From Bacillota bacterium (GTDB lineage Bacteria > Bacillota > Clostridia > Acetivibrionales > DTU013), in NCBI GenBank assembly GCA_023399355.1, contig JAEWQC010000122.1, forward strand, positions 1-42,394: a DNA stretch of 42,394 nucleotides, read 5' to 3'. How positions within the stretch are numbered: position 1 is the stretch's first letter; each line of letters opens with the position of its first letter. Of the stretch, positions 32,696 through 39,506 are shown one piece after another. Under the pieces are notes generated by a model, which was not told the origin of the DNA, ran no database searches, and saw nothing but the letters and a program-made list of their open reading frames with translations. Made by a program: the position numbers and the translations under genes.

Positions 32696-32900
32696 TTTAT
32701 CACGTATCGGTTCAAAGTGTTTCGTTTGTAGAAATGTTTTATTACCGGGGTGCAAACTCAGCTCGCTGCTCGCCGACGAAGCCGGGCGGGAGAATTGCTC
32801 ACCGCCTGAAAACCAAATGGATACCCGCTATCCAGGCTTTTTGCAAAAGCAAAAAGAAGCAAGAGGTGGGGAAATCTTTAACCCCACTATATTAGATAAA
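32696..32900 (-). repeat. Interspersed element, copy C
   Basis: About 205 bp sharing ACGTATCGGTTCAAAG, CACCGCCTGAAAACCAAAT, AGGCTTTTTGC and AAGAGGTGGGG with copies A and B. Short inverted ends TTTATC/GATAAA. Like A it carries an extra middle segment (GCTGCTCGCC) absent from copy B. Lies upstream of gvpJ. Confidence 0.85.
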
Positions 32901-33082
32901 CAGGCTTTAGCAGTCCTGAAAGCTTTCTTTTTTTATAAGAATGTTGCATTTTAACATTATTAAAGTTCTTCTCCCGATAATCCGTATTAATATAGCTCTA
33001 TAGAGCAGAAAACCTGTCTATAAAAACTTTGATCCCATTTTTACTAATCGAGTTTTCCATTATTTCAACGGTATCGATATCT

Positions 33083-33200
33083 TTTTCTCGTCTTACTCGT
33101 CTTTCTTGTCTTTCTTGTCATTCTTGTCTTTCTTGTCTTTCTTGTCTTTCTTGTCTTTCTCGTCTTTCTCGTCTTACTCGTCTTGCTCGTCTTGCTTGTC
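33083..33200. repeat. 9-bp tandem array (CTTGTCTTT) at the 3' end of gvpG
   Basis: More than a dozen 9-bp units; on the minus strand AAAGACAAG or CAAGACGAG codes for K/Q-D-K/E triplets. It spans the gvpG stop: two in-frame TAA codons interrupt otherwise continuous Asp/Lys/Glu coding, each differing by one base from the CAA or AAA of neighbouring units. Confidence 0.88.
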
Positions 33201-33542
33201 TTTCTTGTCCTCCCCTTCTTCCATTTCGTCCCCGTCTTCCCCGTCTTCGTCGTCTTCGCCCTCGTCTTCCCCGTCTTCCTCGTCTTCGTCCTCTTCGTCC
33301 TCTTCGTCCTCTCCTGCTTCTTCCCTTTGTTTTCTTATGTTGTATTCTCTTGCTTCTCTCAACTGTTTTAGCAGCTTTTGTTCCAATCTATCGTAATCTT
33401 CTTCTCCAATTTCATTCAATTCATATAAAACATTCAGTTCCATAATCTTTCGTTTAATTTCCTGTTCATCAAACAGTTCATTTAGTGCGTATTCCGTAAT
33501 CGTTTCGAGTAGATTATAAATAGTGTTTATAAAAAACATCAT
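33174..33542 (-). CDS. gvpG: Gas vesicle protein GvpG with long acidic tail
   Basis: 122 residues from MMFFINTIYNLLETI; GGTGAG and AAAGG lie just upstream, 16 bp after the GvpF/L stop. Residues 1-70 form the GvpG coiled helix (NELFDEQEIKRKIMELNVLY, EDYDRLEQKLLKQLREARE). The rest is an extreme Glu/Asp/Gly tail followed by KDKQDEQDE, coded by simple repeats. The tail would be about 20 residues longer if the first TAA were read through. Assembly-factor role inferred from the family. Confidence 0.92.
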   Translation of the reverse strand: MMFFINTIYNLLETITEYALNELFDEQEIKRKIMELNVLYELNEIGEEDYDRLEQKLLKQLREAREYNIRKQREEAGEDEEDEEDEDEEDGEDEGEDDEDGEDGDEMEEGEDKKDKQDEQDE

Positions 33543-33558
33543 CTCACCAACCTTTGAA

Positions 33559-34296
33559 TCAAGTATTTGGTGCGCTGGATGTGAAGTTATATGGTGGCCA
33601 GGGCCCTGAGTAACTAAAGTCCAAGCGGTCTTCAAATTTTTTCATTTTAGCTCCGACCTGGCTGTCAAACTCCTCTTCTTTGCTGTTTTGTATTAAAAAC
33701 GATGCGTTTAAAACCATTAATGGATTCACGGTGTCGTTCAGCTTTGCTTCTACCGCATATTTTGCAAGATGTTCAAAAATAGCATCGGAATAATACTGTC
33801 TGCGTCGGCTTACCTGTGTCTCCACCATTTTACCGAGGTCAATCTTTGAGTAATAATTCTCTGCATCGGGTTTTTGCAGCAGCATATCTCTTAATTCCTT
33901 TATCTCTTTTGTTTCAATTTCCTCAGAAAAAACCGGTTTTTTCCAAAAGACCCTCAGTCCTACTTCCATTTTATCTCTGACTTTCTCGAGATTATCTTTT
34001 AGATACCCATATGTTTTAGTTATAAAAGTATTAATATCTTCCTTGCACTTGAAAACATTTCCAAAACTGCAGGGAACCAGATTGTAATATTTCAACAACT
34101 GCTGAATGATTTTTTCATGCGCAAGAGCATTTTCCCTGCTGGGCTCCAGAATAGTGAAAGGCACATCGCTGATCGCGGCAGTAATCCCTTCATAGTTGAT
34201 GAAATAGACATCTCCGTGTCCTCCCACACCTTTCAGATCAAAGGTCTTATCCACCCTTCCCTCAATAAAACAGTAAACGTATTCACCATGCTTCAT
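33559..34296 (-). CDS. Gas vesicle protein GvpF/GvpL family
   Basis: 245 residues from MKHGEYVYCFIEG, preceded by AAGGGGG at 8 bases; an upstream in-frame extension overlaps the Cdc48 fragment and is not used. Family features: HGDVYFINYEGITAAISDVP, ALAHEKIIQQLLKYYNLVPC and the terminal YSGPWPPYNF. It is a normal-length GvpF/L, the shortest of the three in the island. Directly upstream of gvpG, the gvpF-gvpG order known from haloarchaea. Confidence 0.95.
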   Translation of the reverse strand: MKHGEYVYCFIEGRVDKTFDLKGVGGHGDVYFINYEGITAAISDVPFTILEPSRENALAHEKIIQQLLKYYNLVPCSFGNVFKCKEDINTFITKTYGYLKDNLEKVRDKMEVGLRVFWKKPVFSEEIETKEIKELRDMLLQKPDAENYYSKIDLGKMVETQVSRRRQYYSDAIFEHLAKYAVEAKLNDTVNPLMVLNASFLIQNSKEEEFDSQVGAKMKKFEDRLDFSYSGPWPPYNFTSSAPNT

Positions 34297-34358
34297 GAGA
34301 AATACCCCCTTTATGTCGTGCTTAACATTTGTCAAAAAAATCCCGGAAAATTTTTGCT

Positions 34359-34690
34359 TCATTTTACGATTGAGCTGAGATCTTGCTTGCTTGTTTTTAA
34401 AAAGTTGAAATCCCCTCTGTCGCCATAATCCTCCATAAAATTACGAACAGCTTTTAAAGCTGCCTTTCTGCAAACGCCGCGAATTCCAGCAACACTATAT
34501 CCTTCTGGAAGCAGGGCGAGTTCTTCCAGATTAATCTCAGCATCAATCTTCCGGTTTTTAAGGTGCAGTTTGAAAATCTCTTTTCTGGTCATAGCATCAG
34601 GTAACTTGAATTCCATCTCTCAGTAAAGCTTTATCTATAGCTTCAATCTCATCAATAGGAATTTAACTGTGTGAATCAATATCGTCTACA
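34359..34690 (-). pseudogene. Decayed fragment of a second Cdc48-type AAA+ ATPase
   Basis: An 85-codon frame (34359-34616: FKLPDAMTRKEIFKLHLKNR, VAGIRGVCRKAALKAV) matches the D2 lid of the intact Cdc48 in this window (QIPEPDEQERCEIFKIHLK, DIYGVCEKAAMKAI). Upstream in another frame the DNA still reads PIDEIEAIDKALLRDG, combining a Walker-B remnant and the ALLR-GRFD region with the segment between them deleted. Frameshift plus deletions show a pseudogene. It sits between gvpH and gvpF/L, so a complete ATPase gene was once part of this operon. Confidence 0.82.
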
Positions 34691-34713
34691 GCCAGCCGGA
34701 TAGGTCTTCACTT

Positions 34714-35214
34714 TTAATCTCCACTTTTTCCCCCGTCATCAGCTTTTAATATCAATTTGAATATTCCATTGTTTTCCGAAATACTGATTCCATCCCTTAA
34801 GACTGCAAAATCGCCAAGATCGATATTCTTTTGATAGGAGACATCCTTCCCTTCAGCATGAATTACCAGGGAATGTTCTTCTACTGCAAACTGAAGGGAA
34901 TCTTTATCAACACCCGGTAATTCCAGTATGATAACCATCTGATCTTTTTCATTGAAAATTTCTGCTTGAGGGGTATCTTGAGTCCGGCGAGAAGAAAGCC
35001 CTATTCCTTCTTCCTTATCCAGACCCAGCTTAACGGAAAAATCATATTTTCCCTTCAATGCATCGCCGTTTTTCCCTTTGAACAGGTCACCAGAATAAGA
35101 TTTTTTAAATGAATCCTTATCGGCAATATTAATTGCACTGCCAACCAGTTTGCCAACCCCCCTGATGATGTCACCTATACCGGATAAAGCACTATCGTCA
35201 CGGTTTTCGCCCAT
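34714..35214 (-). CDS. Hsp20-family small heat-shock protein (GvpH-like)
   Basis: 166 residues; GAGGTGA before ATG. Disordered Gly/Lys-rich N-terminus (SGIGDIIRGVGKLVGSAINI), then an alpha-crystallin domain from about 82: AEIFNEKDQMVIILELPGVD, SLQFAVEEHSLVIHAEGKD, ending NNGIFKLILKADD. Haloarchaeal gas-vesicle clusters encode the Hsp20-like GvpH, and the position in the operon agrees. Likely chaperone for GvpA or accessory proteins. Confidence 0.88.
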   Translation of the reverse strand: MGENRDDSALSGIGDIIRGVGKLVGSAINIADKDSFKKSYSGDLFKGKNGDALKGKYDFSVKLGLDKEEGIGLSSRRTQDTPQAEIFNEKDQMVIILELPGVDKDSLQFAVEEHSLVIHAEGKDVSYQKNIDLGDFAVLRDGISISENNGIFKLILKADDGGKSGD

Positions 35215-35229
35215 ATTCTCACCTCATGT

Positions 35230-35511
35230 TTAATATTCTATGGTAACATGTCTTTTCTTTGGTGCCGGAGGCTCTATATCATTTTGTATAATATTCTTTG
35301 ACTCCTGAAGCAACGAATTGATGGTTTCAATTTCTTTACGTACATCCTCAATCCTGTTTTCCAAATTCGTGATCTTCGTTACTGCCATCTTCTTCTCATG
35401 TTCCAGTCGAGTCAGTTCATTGGACAACAGAAACGCCTTCATATAATTGTCTTTGCTTCCACCATATGTGGAAGGTCTTGAATAAACAGCTCTATTGGAT
35501 TTATACGGCAT
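35230..35511 (-). CDS. Coiled-coil accessory protein in the gvp operon
   Basis: 93 residues; basic Ser/Tyr-rich N-terminus (MPYKSNRAVYSRPSTYGG), central coiled coil (LTRLEHEKKMAVTKITNLEN, RIEDVRKEIETINSLLQES) and a Pro/Lys tail ending HVTIEY. I do not recognise it as a named Gvp. Start fixed by a run of ten G's five to six bases before ATG, between the gvpN stop and this start. Tight spacing to gvpN and gvpH indicates co-transcription. Confidence 0.78.
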   Translation of the reverse strand: MPYKSNRAVYSRPSTYGGSKDNYMKAFLLSNELTRLEHEKKMAVTKITNLENRIEDVRKEIETINSLLQESKNIIQNDIEPPAPKKRHVTIEY

Positions 35512-35514
35512 AAA

Positions 35515-35524
35515 CCCCCCCCCC
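35515..35524 (-). promoter_or_regulatory. Ten-G homopolymer acting as Shine-Dalgarno
   Basis: On the minus strand the gvpN stop TAA is followed at once by ten G's, TTT and ATG of the coiled-coil gene. The tract is the only ribosome binding site available and is long enough to be slippage-prone. Confidence 0.8.
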
Positions 35525-36454
35525 TTATACCATTCTTGGAATCACATTGCGAATGATTTGTTCGACAGAAGCAGGTGATGTCTGTATTTTTGATTGTACA
35601 GGCATGGAGGAATCCACACTGTCAACATTCCCCCTGCCGCCCAGTATATCTTCACATACCCGCAGGAACATCTCATGATCTGCAAGAATAGGAATGTTCA
35701 GAAGATTGACAACTTTTCCTATCATGATGGCTGCGCGTACAGAAATGTTATTATTGACCTTTTTCCTGTAATTTCTGACAATATCCACTATCTTCTTCAT
35801 ATCTTCGATATTCAGTCCACTTTGTGAAGCCGCAATTTTTATTTCCGTATCTCTGTCCCAGTGATCCAGATTGATAGTTATCATCCTGTCCAGGAGCGCC
35901 TCCTGGGTATTATATACCCCTGCATATTTCTCCGGGTTACTTGTGAAAATCGCTTTAAAATTAGGATGTACTTTGACATAAGACTCCCCTGCCCTATTTA
36001 TTGGCAGTTCAAGAATTTTTTCTTCCAGAACGGAAAGAAGAACATTATTCGTTTCAGGTGTGGACCTGCTGAATTCATCATAAATAAGTATATAGCCATC
36101 TTTGCAGGCGGTGATCAATCTTCCGTCAATCCACTGCTGCTCGGCTGTTTCGTCTGTCTTTACAACAGAATGTATGTAATTGTCGATTACAACTTTTTTC
36201 CGGTATCCGAATTGACCCCCAACAAAATCGGTTGAACGAATCTCATCGCTTCCAAAGATTACAATTGTAGGTTGGTTAAAAATATGAGCCAGGTGCATGG
36301 CAAGCGTTGTCTTTCCTGTTCCGGCCGGTCCTTTTAAGTGCACTGGAAATCCCGCATTCAGATAGGCCACTGCCCTGGTAATCATCTCTTTGATTTTTTC
36401 GGATTCAACAAAACTCTGTTTTGGTTTAAAGTCGACAATAGTGATTTCTTCCAT
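35525..36454 (-). CDS. gvpN: Gas vesicle ATPase GvpN
   Basis: MoxR-like AAA+ ATPase, 309 residues. Walker A GPAGTGKTT at 42-50, Walker B YILIYDEFSRS near 120-130, sensor-1 AIFTSNPEKYAGV and arginine-finger region LLDRMITINL are intact. GvpN promotes vesicle growth, proposed to help GvpA insertion. The C-terminal ~40 residues (VDSSMPVQSKIQTSPASVEQ) are polar and probably disordered. GAGGGG lies about 10 bases before ATG. Confidence 0.96.
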   Translation of the reverse strand: MEEITIVDFKPKQSFVESEKIKEMITRAVAYLNAGFPVHLKGPAGTGKTTLAMHLAHIFNQPTIVIFGSDEIRSTDFVGGQFGYRKKVVIDNYIHSVVKTDETAEQQWIDGRLITACKDGYILIYDEFSRSTPETNNVLLSVLEEKILELPINRAGESYVKVHPNFKAIFTSNPEKYAGVYNTQEALLDRMITINLDHWDRDTEIKIAASQSGLNIEDMKKIVDIVRNYRKKVNNNISVRAAIMIGKVVNLLNIPILADHEMFLRVCEDILGGRGNVDSVDSSMPVQSKIQTSPASVEQIIRNVIPRMV

Positions 36455-36469
36455 TATTTATGCCCCTCT

Positions 36470-36727
36470 CTATTCATCGATTTTTCCTCTTTCACGGATA
36501 CGTGTCCTGGAATAGGAAAGTACATGCAGGTTGGTATCAACAAGTATTTCAAAAACATAAAGCAAATCGCTTCTTCCGCGTTTTATCGTATAATCCTCGT
36601 CCATAAGCACTTCTGCAGTTACCATCCATCCTTTTTCGACAGGTATGGCTGAAATGACATCCGAATCCTTGCCAAAAAGCTCAAAAATGAATTCTTTGAC
36701 TGTCTGAGTCAAATTCTTAATACTCAT
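36470..36727 (-). CDS. gvpO: Gas vesicle protein GvpO
   Basis: 85 residues, typical GvpO: VKEFIFELFGKDSDVISAIP, GWMVTAEVLMDEDYT and LLYVFEILVDTNLHVLSYSR, a single alpha/beta domain without the long acidic N-terminus of haloarchaeal forms. GGGAGGGAG precedes the ATG, which overlaps the stop region of gvpA, so translation is coupled. Followed 15 bp later by gvpN. Confidence 0.95.
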   Translation of the reverse strand: MSIKNLTQTVKEFIFELFGKDSDVISAIPVEKGWMVTAEVLMDEDYTIKRGRSDLLYVFEILVDTNLHVLSYSRTRIRERGKIDE

Positions 36728-36962
36728 TGTTCTCCCTCCCTGCTGCAGTTGCTAAAGCACTACTTCTTAAAGTCTGACCCATGGCATCTGCATAAATAAG
36801 ATACTTCTCAATACTTGCCACAACAATTCTGGCTTCAATTGTAACAAGCTCTATTCCAACCAGTGATATACGAGCCCAAATGTCTATTACCAGTCCCTTA
36901 TCAAGTATCCGATCCAAGACTTCTGCAAGGCTCGAAGATTGTACTGATTTTCCAACCGCCAT
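36717..36962 (-). CDS. gvpA: GvpA-family shell protein, first gene of the long operon
   Basis: 81 residues: helix 1 (SLAEVLDRILDKG), beta hairpin (VIDIWARISLVGIELVTIEAR) and helix 2 (IVVASIEKYLIYADAMG). The hairpin's IDIWARISLVGIE matches classical bacterial/archaeal GvpA more closely than the IDIFLRVSL of the other two copies. The C-terminus is longer and polar (RSSALATAAGRENNEY). AAAGGAG before ATG. Heads the series A-O-N-coiled coil-H-F/L-G. Upstream, TATAAT (near 37013-37018, minus strand) could be a sigma-A -10 but has no good -35. Confidence 0.96.
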   Translation of the reverse strand: MAVGKSVQSSSLAEVLDRILDKGLVIDIWARISLVGIELVTIEARIVVASIEKYLIYADAMGQTLRSSALATAAGRENNEY

Positions 36963-37089
36963 TCGTTACACTCCTTTAATTAGCAATCATTAATAGATAT
37001 GTACAGAACGGTGGAATTATAACTGTATATGCATTTGCATGCCATAAATAAAACCCTGCCGAATATAATATACCGGGAGGTAAATAACC

Positions 37090-38493
37090 ATGTTTGATGT
37101 GAACAGAAAAACATATATTATGGAGGAAACATGCGGACGCATAATCAAAATAGCTTCCAACCAGAATATGGAGATTAAAGTAAGTACTTTAAGCAAGAAT
37201 AAACTCTGGTTTGAACCGCCTCGTTTTAATCTGGAATGCATAGAAAGCTGCTGGACAAACGAATCACTGATATGCAGGGATGTCCGGCCCCTTTTCGGAG
37301 CATGTATTGATCACAGGGATACAATCCATATCCTCTGTCAGAATAATAAAGGGATAAACTACATACGTTTGAACAATAACATGGAGATGTATTCCACTCT
37401 TGTCAACAGTGAATACAGTACTGCATCTCAGGATAGGTATCCGGAAGTTTTCACAGCCGGCGGCAAAATTGTACTTCTATATCTCAACGGTTATCCCAAT
37501 CAACCTCAAATTGTCCTTCAGGCATTGGATCCTGATGGAAGCGCCTCACCTCCCATCCTTCTGGATAGCAGTACCTATGAAAAGCTCCCCTATACCGTTG
37601 CAGTTGATCCGGTAAAAAGTCCCTATTTGTTTTATAAAAAAAAGAGGGGCTCAGAATATGCTCTTGGATATATAAAATATATGAAAGGCACTGATTCATG
37701 GACTGATTTTTGCGAATTATGCAGTTGCACTTCGGAAAGTGATATTCTCTCTGCTGCTGTTGATTCCCATGGCAATATATACCTGCTATGGCAAATGAGA
37801 TCACGACAGGCGGCAGAGTTGAACTGCACAGTTAAGGCCTCTGATGCTAAAAATCCCCGGACTGTAAAAATTGCTGGAAGTTCCAGTCATTTATTCCACA
37901 ACTCCTCTATTCTGACAATTGGGAATCACATCCTTATATACTGGGTAAAGAATAACCGCATATCCTACCGCATATCCTCCGACAGCGGACACCTGTGGGA
38001 AAGTCAGATGATGTATGAGTTTCACGGTTCAGCACCTTTATGCTGCATTTCCTACAAATCAAATGTCGGCGATAGATATGGGGATAGCTGCATTAACCCC
38101 TTGCCCGGCAAGATTTCAAAAGGTTTAAGACTTGCTTTCCTGAATGATTTAAGTGCAATTCCGGAAAATATGGCTATTGAAGAAATCCGGCTGATTATTT
38201 GTCAATTGATCAAACAACAGTCACTTCATATGAGGTTGCTAAAACAACAGTCAACTGCCATAGATGCATTAAGACAATCTATTTATACTTTTGACAGGAA
38301 AATCGACCAAGTATGTGGAGAGTTAAATGGTTTTAAGGAAAATTACCTTGCTGAAACAGAAAAGAAGAAGACCCGCGCAAGGAAAAATCCGGCAGTTACT
38401 TCTGCTGAAAATGATCCAAATACCTCTTTAATGCCAGGCACAGGTTTTGCAAATGTCACAGGGGAATACTTGAAAAGCTTGAGAAAGAAGTGA
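37090..38493 (+). CDS. Beta-propeller (Asp-box) protein with coiled coil and YLxSLRK tail
   Basis: 467 residues, GGGAGG 9 bases before ATG. Residues 50-330 are repeated strand sets (FGACIDHRDTIHILCQNNKG, SAAVDSHGNIYLLWQM) with an Asp-box SSDSGHLW near 297, typical of sialidase/BNR propellers. No sialidase catalytic residues were identified, so this is more likely a binding or structural protein. A coiled coil (about 365-425), a basic linker and a terminal EYLKSLRKK follow. No signal peptide. It is divergent from the gvpA operon and paralogous to the protein at 39507-40742. Terminated by a strong hairpin. Confidence 0.8.
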   Translation: MFDVNRKTYIMEETCGRIIKIASNQNMEIKVSTLSKNKLWFEPPRFNLECIESCWTNESLICRDVRPLFGACIDHRDTIHILCQNNKGINYIRLNNNMEMYSTLVNSEYSTASQDRYPEVFTAGGKIVLLYLNGYPNQPQIVLQALDPDGSASPPILLDSSTYEKLPYTVAVDPVKSPYLFYKKKRGSEYALGYIKYMKGTDSWTDFCELCSCTSESDILSAAVDSHGNIYLLWQMRSRQAAELNCTVKASDAKNPRTVKIAGSSSHLFHNSSILTIGNHILIYWVKNNRISYRISSDSGHLWESQMMYEFHGSAPLCCISYKSNVGDRYGDSCINPLPGKISKGLRLAFLNDLSAIPENMAIEEIRLIICQLIKQQSLHMRLLKQQSTAIDALRQSIYTFDRKIDQVCGELNGFKENYLAETEKKKTRARKNPAVTSAENDPNTSLMPGTGFANVTGEYLKSLRKK

Positions 38494-38502
38494 AGCTTAT
38501 AA

Positions 38503-38537
38503 AAATGCTGAGGGCATTAAATTCCTCAGCATTTTTA
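38503..38537 (+). terminator. Intrinsic terminator of the propeller gene
   Basis: AAATGCTGAGG / CCTCAGCATTT perfect 11-bp stem followed by TT; a 10-base loop. Confidence 0.9.
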
Positions 38538-38603
38538 CAATTGCCACGTTATTCTATAAAAGACAGAAGGAAAAACATCAAATAACAAATGAGAAACGGA
38601 TTA

Positions 38604-39314
38604 TCAGCAAGCAGGTCCTGTGACAACAACATTGTAGTCCTTCTTGATGGTCGCTAATACTTTGAAATCCAGTTCTACAACCGCCTTGATGAATGCATTG
38701 CAGTCAATGTTTTTAAATTTTATGTCAATACAGTCGACATTTTCAACCAACAGGCAGGGAATTGCTTTTTCAAAGTCAATCATCCCATGGTCGTCATGCT
38801 TTTCAGTAAGCGGGAATGGAATACATTTCGTAAATACAACAGTTTTTATCACAGTATGCTCAAAGCCGCAGTCTGTAATATAATCAATAATCAGTTTGTA
38901 GACAATACTTACGATCCAGCCGCCTTTTTCACAGTTGAAGTAAATATCTTTATCAACTACCTCTACACAGCACTTCTCAATACATTTGATATTCCGCCAT
39001 ATCTTGATTTCCGTATCTTGTATTTCTTTAAACCGTTCACAGAAAATAAGTGTATCAATAAGTGCATTTACTGATTTCTCTGGTGGCTTGTGTTCATGTT
39101 GCGGCTTGTTCTCATACGGTGGCTTGTTTTCATGTGGTGGCTTGTTTTCATGTGGTGGCTTGTTTTCATACGGTGGTTTGTTCTCATACGGTGGCTTGTT
39201 CTCATACGGTGGCTTGTTTTCATATGGTGGCTTGTTTTCATGTGGAACCATAGGCTCCTTATTGGCTGGCATCTCTGCATTACTATACTTTTTTTCCTCA
39301 TCATGATAATTCAT
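38604..39314 (-). CDS. PPYENK-repeat protein with C-terminal SPOCS-like domain
   Basis: 236 residues, AAGGGGG before ATG at a rather long distance. Residues 23-80 are nine units of (P-P-Y/H-E-N-K). The remaining 155 residues are beta-rich and Cys-containing (IKCIEKCCVEVVDKDIYFNC, TDCGFEHTVIKTVVFTKCIP, VVELDFKVLATI) and resemble DUF3794/SPOCS domains of spore-coat-type proteins; that assignment is tentative. The short repeats suggest a flexible stalk. A CATATACTA -10-like element (sigma-K type, no matching -35) lies upstream. Confidence 0.7.
   Translation of the reverse strand: MNYHDEEKKYSNAEMPANKEPMVPHENKPPYENKPPYENKPPYENKPPYENKPPHENKPPHENKPPYENKPQHEHKPPEKSVNALIDTLIFCERFKEIQDTEIKIWRNIKCIEKCCVEVVDKDIYFNCEKGGWIVSIVYKLIIDYITDCGFEHTVIKTVVFTKCIPFPLTEKHDDHGMIDFEKAIPCLLVENVDCIDIKFKNIDCNAFIKAVVELDFKVLATIKKDYNVVVTGPAC
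39083..39245. repeat. 18-bp tandem coding repeats (PPYENK)
   Basis: About nine near-identical 18-bp units (plus strand GGTGGCTTGTTTTCATA/GT) inside the 38604-39314 gene. Unit length is a multiple of three, so copy-number change alters stalk length without frameshift. Confidence 0.92.
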
Positions 39315-39506
39315 TTATCAATACGCCCCCTTTATATTTACATAATATATTTTGATAGTATATGTTTATGACTAATAAGCCACAAATGTTACACTTCCAA
39401 TTAAGTTTACATAAACCGTGAAGAATTGAGGTACTCCTCAATCCAATAGAATACTGTGAACACTTTCAACTTTGTGATATATACTGGAACAAGGGGGTAA
39501 ATCATC

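Noticed and set aside
33029..33445. Ser/Leu/Arg-rich plus-strand ORFs opposite gvpG
   Set aside because: They are the antisense of the acidic repeat tail and the 9-bp array; low complexity explains the open frames.
39062..39371. Repeat-rich plus-strand ORFs opposite the PPYENK gene
   Set aside because: Shadows of the 18-bp coding repeat.
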